DNA of 7,130 nt from an uncultured Eubacteriales bacterium (GTDB lineage Bacteria > Bacillota > Clostridia > Oscillospirales > CAG-272). The notes beneath the pieces are model-generated. The model was not told the origin of the DNA. It made no database searches and was given only the letters and a program-made list of their open reading frames with translations. Location of the stretch: contig CAKSOR010000125.1 in NCBI GenBank assembly GCA_934477985.1, forward strand, positions 1-7,130. The letters run 5' to 3'. Positions 1 through 5,368 of this stretch are shown piece by piece (positions within the stretch are counted from its first letter, which is position 1; each line of letters begins with the position of its first letter). Both the position numbers and the translations under genes were made by a program.

Positions 1-347
1 GGTTTACAGAGGTAGAATTTTTTCTCCATCCCGGGAAGCGTCGCAAGGCACGCGGAAAGCTCCCGCTTATCCGCTGTCTCGTATCCGGCGTAAAAGCACG
101 CGAAGCAGTATTCGCAGTGATCGACAGTCGTCAGCTTGTAGAATTTATCCGCCGGAATGAACAGAAGGTCGCCGGGAAGAGCCTTGAAGAGCCTGTCCTC
201 GATCCGGCAGGCGCAGCTTCCCGAGACTATCAGTATAAGATGATTGTACGACACTTTTCGTCCATCGTGCCGCCATGGCGGGTTCTCGTTGGTTCTTCCG
301 AGTATATTGATGTAATTGTTCTGGCTCAGTTCAAGTTTGTACAGCAT
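1..347 (-). CDS. AraC-family transcriptional regulator, N-terminal sensor part (truncated by window start)
   Basis: The reading frame is open from an ATG at 347 down to the window edge, giving 115 codons of the N-terminus. The ATG is preceded by GGAGG with a 7-nt spacer. The visible protein resembles the cupin-type ligand-binding domain of AraC regulators: WRHDGRK near residues 25-31, a hydrophobic strand with LILIVSGSC (37-45), and the turn motif LPGDLLFIPADKFY (57-70), followed by the Cys-rich HCEYCFACFYAG (77-88). In the family this domain binds a sugar or other effector, and a C-terminal pair of helix-turn-helix motifs binds DNA. That DNA-binding part lies outside the window, so the family call rests on the sensor alone. 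The gene is divergent from the glycosidase/binding-protein operon, the usual placement for its local activator; this role is inferred. Seven cysteines in 115 residues, including a CxxCxxC, is unusual. Confidence 0.8.
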   Translation of the reverse strand, partial: MLYKLELSQNNYINILGRTNENPPWRHDGRKVSYNHLILIVSGSCACRIEDRLFKALPGDLLFIPADKFYKLTTVDHCEYCFACFYAGYETADKRELSACLATLPGMEKKFYLCK

Positions 348-368
348 ATCGCACCTCCGATCAGATAT

Positions 369-397
369 ATTGTACCATTTTACAGCCAAAAAAGCAA
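369..397 (-). promoter_or_regulatory. Predicted sigma-A promoter of the truncated AraC gene
   Basis: Read on the minus strand: -35 TTGCTT (397-392), 17-bp spacer, -10 TACAAT (374-369). The predicted start near 362 leaves a leader of about 15 nt containing the GGAGG ribosome binding site. The -10 overlaps one of the GTACAA motifs, which would allow autorepression. This rests only on consensus match and position. Confidence 0.6.
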
Positions 398-459
398 TAG
401 CAAAGCAAAAAATATTAATATAGTACAAAGAATTCGCCGGGAAATTCGGCGTGTACAAA
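371..459. promoter_or_regulatory. Candidate AraC operator region with three GTACAA motifs
   Basis: GTACAAA occurs at 423-429 and again at 453-459, both on the plus strand, exactly 30 bp apart and in similar context (GTACAAAGAAT and GTACAAAAAAT). A third copy, GTACAATAT, lies on the minus strand with its GTACAA at 376-371, overlapping the regulator's -10 box. Between the two plus-strand copies is a small dyad, CGCCG (435-439) and CGGCG (447-451). Direct half-sites in helical phase upstream of the target promoter, plus one over the regulator's own promoter, is a pattern known for AraC-family proteins. Assigning it to this regulator is inference. Confidence 0.4.
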
Positions 460-477
460 AAATCTCAATCCAGTGCA

Positions 478-506
478 TTGATTTTGCGCGCCCGGAGTTG
501 TAAAAT
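478..506 (+). promoter_or_regulatory. Possible promoter of the glycosidase/binding-protein operon
   Basis: TTGATT (478-483), 17-bp spacer, TAAAAT (501-506). The match to consensus is good, but a start about 7 nt after the -10 would fall at about 513. That is right at the AGGAGG ribosome binding site (513-518), so the leader would be extremely short. Either the transcript begins at its own ribosome binding site or the true promoter lies further upstream. I found no equally good pair upstream. Confidence 0.35.
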
Positions 507-525
507 ATCTTCAGGAGGTATCAGG

Positions 526-1539
526 ATGGATACGAAATTTATTGATTATCTGACACCCTATAAATACGGCGCGCCGATCATGGCTCCGTCGGGCGTCAAA
601 GGAGAATTCGACTGCTACGGCGTCGACAACATGCGGATCTGCCGCCACAACGGTAAATTTTACATGTTCTGCATCGGATTTGACGGCGTCGGCTACCGCA
701 CGGCGATGGCGGTCTCGGACGATCTGCTGCACTGGGAAAAGAAGGGAATTGTCCTCGACCGCGGCTCGGCGAATCCCTGGGACACGAACGGACGCGCGAT
801 CTCGTCGCTGCTCGCCGACGTCGATCTGTACGGAAGCCGCGAGCTTATAAAGCGTGATGGTAAATACTGGATGTTCTATCACGCTTACCCCGGCAAGGGC
901 TATGAGACCGGAGCGGCGGCGAACGGACTCGCCTGGACGACCGACGAGGAGCTTCTCGACTGGCACTGCGAGGACGAGCCGGTTTTTGTCAAGGGAAACG
1001 ACGGAGAATGGGACGGTGGCGGACTTTACTCAACCTGGATAGTTCCGCGTGACGGCGGTTTCAATCTCTACTACAACGGTAAAGAAACCACGACAGGAAA
1101 CTGGCACGAGCAGGTCGGCGTCGCGTTCTCGGAGAGTCTGCACGGCTGGAAGCGCTACGAACACAATCCGATCGTCAGGGTCACGCCGGATCACTGGGAC
1201 AGCAAGTTCTCCTGCGGTCAGCATGTGCTGTTCGACAGCCGTAAAAAGCGCTGGGTGATGTTCTACTGCGGCTTCGACGGAATTCACGCGCAGGACGGCG
1301 TCGCGGTCGGCGTCGGGGATGATATGCTTCACTTTGAGAAGTGCGAAGAGCCGATAATCCGCTATGGCAAGCCGGGCTCACTCGATTCGACTCACGCGCA
1401 CAAACCCTGCGTAATCTGGCACGACGATATGCTCTGGCACTTCTACTGCGCTGTCCGACCGACTGTCACCGACGAGGAAAAGGCGCGATACGGCAGGGAA
1501 TTCCGCTGTCTGACCGTCGCCCGCTCAAAACCATTCTGA
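526..1539 (+). CDS. Five-bladed beta-propeller glycosidase-like protein (GH43/GH32/GH130 superfamily)
   Basis: A 337-residue protein, a typical length for a single propeller domain. No signal peptide is seen, so it is probably cytoplasmic. The start at 526 is chosen because AGGAGG lies 7 nt upstream; an in-frame ATG at 451 has no such site. Blade-like repeats are visible, each ending in an aromatic strand: GKFYMFCIGFD (43-53), GKYWMFYHAYP (112-122), GGFNLYYNGKE (177-187), RWVMFYCGFDG (242-252) and MLWHFYCAV (302-310). Several are preceded by a WD or LD turn: PWDTNG (84-89), EWDGGG (161-166), HWDSKF (223-228), SLDSTHAHKP (285-294). Members of this superfamily hydrolyse or phosphorolyse glycosides, often of plant or host glycans. 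The substrate is unknown, and I could not place the canonical GH43 acidic triad with certainty. The next gene begins 15 nt downstream and encodes a sugar-binding lipoprotein, which supports a role in carbohydrate use. Confidence 0.75.
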   Translation: MDTKFIDYLTPYKYGAPIMAPSGVKGEFDCYGVDNMRICRHNGKFYMFCIGFDGVGYRTAMAVSDDLLHWEKKGIVLDRGSANPWDTNGRAISSLLADVDLYGSRELIKRDGKYWMFYHAYPGKGYETGAAANGLAWTTDEELLDWHCEDEPVFVKGNDGEWDGGGLYSTWIVPRDGGFNLYYNGKETTTGNWHEQVGVAFSESLHGWKRYEHNPIVRVTPDHWDSKFSCGQHVLFDSRKKRWVMFYCGFDGIHAQDGVAVGVGDDMLHFEKCEEPIIRYGKPGSLDSTHAHKPCVIWHDDMLWHFYCAVRPTVTDEEKARYGREFRCLTVARSKPF

Positions 1540-1554
1540 AAGGAGTATATATAA

Positions 1555-2994
1555 ATGAAGAAAAAATTCTCTCTGACACTCGCTCTTATGCTCCTGCTCG
1601 TCTCCTGCGGGCAGACTGCCGATACTGAAACCACCGCTCCGGAATCGACTACCGAAGTACCCGAGACCACGAAATATGTCGACTCACTCCCCGAGCTGAA
1701 CTTCAACGGCGAGACTTTCACGATCTCGACCTACGAGAACGCCGACGCGCGCAACCAGGTCTTTTCCTTCGAGGAGACCGGAGAAACTCTGAACGACGCG
1801 ATCTATCAGGCGACGCTCAGCGTCTCACAGCGCTTCAACGTGAAGTTTGAGGAGCTCGCGGGCGAGGCGACCGGCGCTGAAGGCACTGAAAACACCGCGC
1901 TTTTCCGCGCTTCGGTGATGGCTGGCGACAACAATTTCGACGCCGCGACCTGCCGCGCGCCCGACTCGCTGACCTTCTATTCCGAGGGGCTTCTGACGAA
2001 TTTCGACGATCTCGAGTATATCGACCTGACAAAGCCCTATTACGCCGCTAACGCGAACTCGATGCTCTCGGTTGGCGGAGTGAATTACACCGCGCTCGGC
2101 GACCTCAACGTCAGCGCCTATGACCTGACGCATGTCCTGCTCTTCAACGAGGCGCTGCTCGCGAAGTACAAGCTCGGGTCGCCGTTCGGACTCGTCGATT
2201 CGGGCAAGTGGACGTTCGACAAAATGTACGAGATGATGACCGCGGTCACTGACGACATAAACGGCGATGGAGCTTTCGACGCGAACGACCAGTACGGCTA
2301 CGCCGGTTACGCGCGTGTCGTGGCGCAGAATTTCTGGATTGCCGGAGGGATAAAGACCGTCGCGAAGGATAAGGACGACAATTATATTCTTAATCTCTCC
2401 GCCGAGAAGACTGTCGATTACCTGACAAAATTCACCTCGAAGCTATGGACTGGAAATACCGCTTATTTCAACGACGTCAACGGCTGGTATACCGCTATGC
2501 CCGACTGGGAGACCGAGATGTTCAAGAACGACCGCGTGCTGTTCGCGAACACCACGCTCCGCTACACCGAGTCTCTGCGCGACATGAACACCGATTTTGG
2601 AATCATCCCATATCCGAAGCAGGATGAGGCGCAGGAAAACTACTATGTCCGTCTTGGCTACTGGAACGCGACGCTCGTTCCGGTGACTAACAATCGGCTT
2701 GAGATGACCGGAGCGCTGATCGAGGCGCTGAACGCCGAGTATTACCGTCTCGTCCGCCCGGCATATATTGACATCGCCCTCAAGGGCAAGGTCACGCGCA
2801 ACGACGAGTCGATAAAAATGCTCGATCTGATACTCGATTCCCGCACGATTGACATCGGAGACGTCTTGTTTGCCGGAAGCATCCGCGCGACTATCGCGAA
2901 TCAGTTCATGAACAAATCGACCGATTTCGCCTCCTCGATAGCCTCGAACCAGGGCTCGAACGAAGCCGCGCTTGAAGCCGTTCTGAAAAAGTAA
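1555..2994 (+). CDS. Extracellular solute-binding lipoprotein of a carbohydrate ABC transporter (family 1 type)
   Basis: A 479-residue protein. The N-terminus has a KKK positive patch, a hydrophobic stretch (5-17) and the lipobox LVSC, so Cys18 should be lipidated and the protein anchored outside the membrane. A Thr/Glu-rich linker follows (about 20-40). The mature part fits periplasmic-binding-protein fold proteins for sugars: NFNGETFTIST (49-59), an early RFNVKFEE strand (93-100), VLLFNEALLAKY (194-205), KWTFDKMYEMM (218-228), and the region from DFGIIPYPKQ (347-356). An EF-hand-like calcium loop, DINGDGAFDAND (234-245), sits in the middle, as seen in related Clostridia proteins. AAGGAG directly after the stop of the glycosidase gene serves as ribosome binding site. 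The genes are 15 nt apart and almost surely cotranscribed. Oddly, no permease or ATPase gene follows; a terminator does. Expected role: capture of an oligosaccharide for import by components encoded elsewhere. Confidence 0.85.
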   Translation: MKKKFSLTLALMLLLVSCGQTADTETTAPESTTEVPETTKYVDSLPELNFNGETFTISTYENADARNQVFSFEETGETLNDAIYQATLSVSQRFNVKFEELAGEATGAEGTENTALFRASVMAGDNNFDAATCRAPDSLTFYSEGLLTNFDDLEYIDLTKPYYAANANSMLSVGGVNYTALGDLNVSAYDLTHVLLFNEALLAKYKLGSPFGLVDSGKWTFDKMYEMMTAVTDDINGDGAFDANDQYGYAGYARVVAQNFWIAGGIKTVAKDKDDNYILNLSAEKTVDYLTKFTSKLWTGNTAYFNDVNGWYTAMPDWETEMFKNDRVLFANTTLRYTESLRDMNTDFGIIPYPKQDEAQENYYVRLGYWNATLVPVTNNRLEMTGALIEALNAEYYRLVRPAYIDIALKGKVTRNDESIKMLDLILDSRTIDIGDVLFAGSIRATIANQFMNKSTDFASSIASNQGSNEAALEAVLKK

Positions 2995-2997
2995 AAA

Positions 2998-3031
2998 AGT
3001 TCCCGCAGAAAACAGATCTGCGGGAATTCTT
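2998..3031. terminator. Bidirectional intrinsic terminator between convergent genes
   Basis: A perfect 10-bp stem, TTCCCGCAGA (3000-3009) with TCTGCGGGAA (3017-3026), and a 7-nt loop. On the plus strand it is followed by the moderately T-rich TTCTTGTTTA. On the minus strand it is followed by CTTTTTTAC, a better T tract. It lies in the 39-nt gap between the stop codons of the binding-protein and SLH-protein genes and can serve both. Confidence 0.85.
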
Positions 3032-3033
3032 GT

Positions 3034-4134
3034 TTATCCGTTGACTATCGAGAAGATGTGGTAAGCGTGCGCGGTTTCGGCGCGGGTGGCGGGAGCGGTC
3101 GGACGGAGGTTGTTGTCCTCGTCAGCCTCGATGATTCCGTTCATCACGCACCAGTGCATCGCCTCATCCGCGTACTCCGGGATTTCGGACGCGTCATTGT
3201 ATCTGAGCGGGAAGTACCACATGCCTTTGAATCCGCCGCCCTGTCGCTGTACAAAGCGGTAGATTATTGTCGCGAGCTGTTCGCGGGTGACGTCGCCTTC
3301 GGGGTCGAAGAGCTTGTTTCCGACGCCGTTGACTATCTTTTCAGCCTGTGCCCAGCGGACAGCCTCGCCGTAATAAGCTTCCTCGTCGACATCGGTGAAG
3401 TCCATCAGGAAGTTGACGACCGGAGAGCCGCTCATTCTCCAGAGGATTGTTGTGACCATCGCGCGTGTGAGCGTTCTGTCGGGAGAAAATTTATCTTCAG
3501 AAGTGCCTGTCATCAGTCCCTCGTCGTATACGAACTCTATGTCGTCGTAGTATTTGTGGTCGCGGTCGATGTCGGTGAAGGGAAGCTCCTCGCGTATCCA
3601 CTTCGCGTAGACCGTGGTTGTTCCGACCGCGCGGATTTCCGCGGCGAACTCGGTGAGCTCCGCGTCCTTGTACCAGCCGTCGAACTCATAGCCGTCGCGC
3701 GTCGGGATGTACTTCATAAGGTCAACTTTCGCGCCGAAGAGGGTGACGAGAGTGTCGAGCTTTTCGCCGCCGTTGGTTTCGAAGTTCACGTAGGCGGGCA
3801 TGACGATGACCGGCGTGTCTTCGCGCTTGAGCTTGTCGATGACGGTGTTTTCATTGCGCTTTGTCTTGCAGATCGTGCACTCCTCATGCTTGAGACCGGT
3901 CGAGGTGTAGGTCGCTTCAATGTCGGTTATCCAGACGAAGTTGTGCTGGCAGAATGTTTTCAGTGTCGGGCTGCCGTCGCCGTCGGTCAGCTTGAATGTA
4001 AGCTGCACGCTCGTTTGATATTGCAGCTCACAGCCGAGCTTCAGCGTGCCGTTTCCGTCCGCGCTCACCGGTAACGTAAGAATCATGACCGCGCAAAGCA
4101 TGACGATGAAAATGCCGAAAAGTCGTGTTTTCAT
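3034..4134 (-). CDS. Secreted surface protein with InlB-type B-repeat and three SLH domains
   Basis: A 366-residue protein. AAGGGAG lies 8 nt before the ATG. A signal peptide is clear: MKTR, a hydrophobic core (about 5-22), and a likely cleavage near VSA-DG (23-27). The mature protein has three parts. Residues about 62-102 carry a C-x-H...C-x-x-C module (CQHNF at 62-66, CTIC at 86-89), resembling a small repeat common in secreted Clostridia proteins. Residues about 115-180 match a Listeria-Bacteroides (InlB B) repeat: VNFETNGG (116-123), then GYEFDGWYKD (148-157) and TTVYAKW (173-179). Residues about 185-362 hold three SLH domains with FSPDRTLTRA (216-225), FDPEGDVTRE (276-285) and LRPTAPATRAE (343-353). 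SLH domains in the family bind pyruvylated cell-wall polymers. There is no catalytic domain, so a structural, adhesive or cell-wall-anchoring role is inferred. The gene is convergent with the binding-protein gene and divergent from the Rrf2 gene. Confidence 0.9.
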   Translation of the reverse strand: MKTRLFGIFIVMLCAVMILTLPVSADGNGTLKLGCELQYQTSVQLTFKLTDGDGSPTLKTFCQHNFVWITDIEATYTSTGLKHEECTICKTKRNENTVIDKLKREDTPVIVMPAYVNFETNGGEKLDTLVTLFGAKVDLMKYIPTRDGYEFDGWYKDAELTEFAAEIRAVGTTTVYAKWIREELPFTDIDRDHKYYDDIEFVYDEGLMTGTSEDKFSPDRTLTRAMVTTILWRMSGSPVVNFLMDFTDVDEEAYYGEAVRWAQAEKIVNGVGNKLFDPEGDVTREQLATIIYRFVQRQGGGFKGMWYFPLRYNDASEIPEYADEAMHWCVMNGIIEADEDNNLRPTAPATRAETAHAYHIFSIVNG

Positions 4135-4153
4135 GGCTTTAACTCCCTTCTTT

Positions 4154-4168
4154 CCCGGGCGTCCCGGG
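4154..4168 (-). promoter_or_regulatory. 5' leader hairpin of the SLH-protein mRNA
   Basis: In the minus-strand transcript, CCCGGG, a 3-nt loop ACG and CCCGGG can form a 6-bp all-GC stem. The predicted transcription start is near 4173, so the hairpin would lie within about 5 nt of the mRNA 5' end and upstream of the AAGGGAG ribosome binding site. Such 5'-terminal stems can stabilise mRNA; that role here is inferred. Confidence 0.5.
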
Positions 4169-4174
4169 TTTGTG
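4164..4174 (+). repeat. 11-bp repeat CCGGGTTTGTG, copy 1 (SLH promoter side)
   Basis: An exact copy of 4273-4283, with its left end overlapping the leader hairpin and its right end at the predicted start of SLH-gene transcription. With one mismatch allowed the match extends two bases to the left (T-N-CCGGGTTTGTG). It could be a binding site for a shared regulator, perhaps the adjacent Rrf2 protein. Confidence 0.5.
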
Positions 4175-4179
4175 CCTTT

Positions 4180-4208
4180 ATTATAGCATAATTTTTTGTA
4201 GAATGCAA
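4180..4208 (-). promoter_or_regulatory. Sigma-A promoter of the SLH-protein gene
   Basis: On the minus strand: -35 TTGCAT (4208-4203), 17-bp spacer, perfect -10 TATAAT (4185-4180). The predicted start is near 4173, about 39 nt before the ATG at 4134. Confidence 0.75.
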
Positions 4209-4260
4209 TAGGGTTTCCGCATTTTTCTTACAAAAATGTTTGAATTTTCTCTGAACTCAC

Positions 4261-4290
4261 TTGACTTACCTACCGGGTTTGTGGTATAAT
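4261..4290 (+). promoter_or_regulatory. Sigma-A promoter of the Rrf2/HD operon, extended -10
   Basis: TTGACT (4261-4266), 18-bp spacer, TATAAT (4285-4290), with the extended -10 element TGG at 4282-4284. The spacer contains the second copy of the 11-bp repeat, so a protein bound there would block polymerase. This fits autorepression, which is usual for Rrf2 regulators. The predicted start is near 4297, about 24 nt before the ATG. Confidence 0.8.
4273..4283 (+). repeat. 11-bp repeat CCGGGTTTGTG, copy 2 (Rrf2 promoter side)
   Basis: An exact copy of 4164-4174, 109 bp away, lying between the -35 and -10 boxes of the Rrf2 promoter. The position is that of a repressor operator. Flanking ACC (4268-4270) and GGT (4283-4285) give a weak dyad only. 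Confidence 0.5.
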
Positions 4291-4320
4291 AGAGATAATA
4301 AAACTGAAAGAAGTGATCTT

Positions 4321-4746
4321 ATGATCTCAACGCGCGGACGCTATTCAATCCGCATTCTGCTCGACATCGCCGAGCACTCGGGCGGCAATTACATCCCGAT
4401 GAAGGAGGTTGCCAAACGCCAGGAAATCTCACTCAAGTACATCGAGAAGATCATGCCGCTCCTGCGCGAGGGCGGACTGCTTGACAGCTCGCACGGCATC
4501 GGCGGCGGCTACCGGCTCGCGAGGTCGCCTGAAACCATCACGCTCTGGGAGATTCTCAACTTAGCCGAGGGCGACATGGCGCCGGTTTCCTGCCTCGGGC
4601 GCGGCGCGACCGCCTGTCCGAGGGCGGCGGGATGCAAGACCCTGACAGTCTGGAAGGGCTATTATGACCTCACCGAGAAGTATTTCTCAGGTATAACTCT
4701 CGCCGATCTCGCCGGCGCTGAGGGCGGAAATGATTATGTTATATAA
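4321..4746 (+). CDS. Rrf2-family (IscR-like) transcriptional regulator
   Basis: A 141-residue protein, a normal length for Rrf2 proteins. The ATG at 4321 is chosen: it lies about 24 nt downstream of a clear promoter, after a weak AGAAG ribosome binding site, and the protein then starts with the family's N-terminal pattern STRGRYSIRILLDIA (3-17). The winged helix includes PMKEVAKRQEISLKYIEKI (26-44), and the wing is GIGGGYRL (59-66). Three cysteines, C91, C99 and C105 (C-x7-C-x5-C), lie where IscR and NsrR bind an iron-sulfur cluster, so an Fe-S sensor is likely. The N-terminus resembles IscR more than NsrR: the aspartate ligand reported near position 8 in NsrR is not present. VW at 110-111 also fits IscR-like proteins. 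It is cotranscribed with the HD-domain gene and probably represses its own promoter. No cysteine desulfurase or Suf/Isc gene is adjacent, so its regulon is unclear. Confidence 0.9.
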   Translation: MISTRGRYSIRILLDIAEHSGGNYIPMKEVAKRQEISLKYIEKIMPLLREGGLLDSSHGIGGGYRLARSPETITLWEILNLAEGDMAPVSCLGRGATACPRAAGCKTLTVWKGYYDLTEKYFSGITLADLAGAEGGNDYVI

Positions 4747-4760
4747 GGAAGTGTTTTTTT

Positions 4761-5312
4761 ATGACAAGAGATGAGGCGTGGGCTCTGCTCACCGAGTTCA
4801 ATTCGGAGGAGTTCCACTTGAAGCACGCGCAGACTGTCGAGGGCGTCATGCGCTATTTCGCAAGCGAGCTCGGATACGCTGACGAGGTGGATTTCTGGGC
4901 GAACGTCGGACTCCTGCACGATCTCGACTTCGAGAAGTTCCCCGAGGAGCACTGCAAGAAGGAGGAGGAAATCCTTCGCTCGCGCGGGGTGGATGAGCGG
5001 CTGATTCACGCCGTCGTCAGCCACGGCTACGGCATCACGGTCGACACAAAGCCCGAACACGAGATGGAGAAGGTCCTGTACGCGACCGACGAGCTGACCG
5101 GGCTTATCGGCGCGGTGGCGCTTATGCGACCCTCGAAGAGCGTTCAGGATCTCGAGCTCAAGTCGGTGAAGAAGAAGTTCAAGTCGCTGAATTTCGCCGC
5201 CGGGTGCTCCCGCGAGGTCATTCAGAGGGGCGCTGACATGCTCGGCTGGACGCTTGACGAGCTTATCGAACGCACGATCGCCGCGATGCGGACCGTGCCG
5301 GTTGTCGAGTGA
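4761..5312 (+). CDS. HD-domain phosphohydrolase, uncharacterised
   Basis: A 183-residue protein with the HD-superfamily metal-binding pattern: H22, the doublet H53-D54 in GLLHDLDFEKFP (50-61), H88 in VVSHGYG (85-91), and D110 in LYATDELTGLIGA (106-118). HD proteins hydrolyse phosphomonoesters or phosphodiesters, often of nucleotides, with divalent metals. The size and the YATDELTGLI stretch match a group of small stand-alone HD proteins without a known substrate, so I give no specific reaction. No signal or membrane segment is seen; it should be cytoplasmic. The AAGGAAG ribosome binding site (4745-4751) overlaps the TAA of the Rrf2 gene, which implies cotranscription and perhaps coupled translation. 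A run of seven T separates the site from the ATG. A strong terminator follows. Pairing with an Fe-S type Rrf2 regulator suggests regulation by redox or iron-sulfur state (inference). Confidence 0.85.
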   Translation: MTRDEAWALLTEFNSEEFHLKHAQTVEGVMRYFASELGYADEVDFWANVGLLHDLDFEKFPEEHCKKEEEILRSRGVDERLIHAVVSHGYGITVDTKPEHEMEKVLYATDELTGLIGAVALMRPSKSVQDLELKSVKKKFKSLNFAAGCSREVIQRGADMLGWTLDELIERTIAAMRTVPVVE

Positions 5313-5337
5313 CCCGGCGTGAATATCGCGCTGAACG

Positions 5338-5368
5338 AATACCATGGGTTTCCCGTGGTATTTTTTTT
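5338..5368 (+). terminator. Intrinsic terminator of the Rrf2/HD operon
   Basis: An 11-bp stem, AATACCATGGG (5338-5348) with CCCGTGGTATT (5352-5362), one T-G wobble, and a 3-nt TTT loop. It runs straight into a tract of eight T (5361-5368). This is a strong rho-independent terminator for the plus strand. The TAA of the convergent AraC gene (5369-5367) lies at the end of the T tract. Read on the minus strand the stem has no following T tract, so it would terminate the AraC transcript poorly. Confidence 0.92.

Noticed and set aside
117..503. A plus-strand open frame at the window start
   Set aside because: It opposes the AraC sensor domain on the minus strand, which has a ribosome binding site and family motifs, and it then runs through the intergenic promoter region.
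451..525. An earlier ATG start for the glycosidase
   Set aside because: There is no ribosome binding site before 451, and the added 25 residues cover the likely promoter; AGGAGG marks the ATG at 526.
511..966. A minus-strand open frame opposite the glycosidase start
   Set aside because: It is a shadow of the glycosidase gene with low-complexity, Arg/Val-rich translation and no domain.
2254..2289. A dockerin-like calcium loop in the binding protein suggesting a cellulosome link
   Set aside because: Only a single loop is present, inside the binding-protein fold where related proteins also have it; a dockerin needs two loops in a separate domain.
3058..4074. A 338-codon open frame on the plus strand opposite the SLH-protein gene
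   Set aside because: It is antisense to a gene with signal peptide, SLH motifs and ribosome binding site; its translation shows no recognisable domain and comes from GC-biased third positions of the real gene.
4261..4320. An N-terminal extension of the Rrf2 protein starting at 4261
   Set aside because: This stretch is the promoter (TTGACT and TATAAT); the family N-terminus begins at the ATG at 4321.
4734..5345. A 203-codon minus-strand open frame opposite the HD gene
   Set aside because: It is antisense to the HD motifs and its frame crosses the plus-strand terminator; no domain was recognised.
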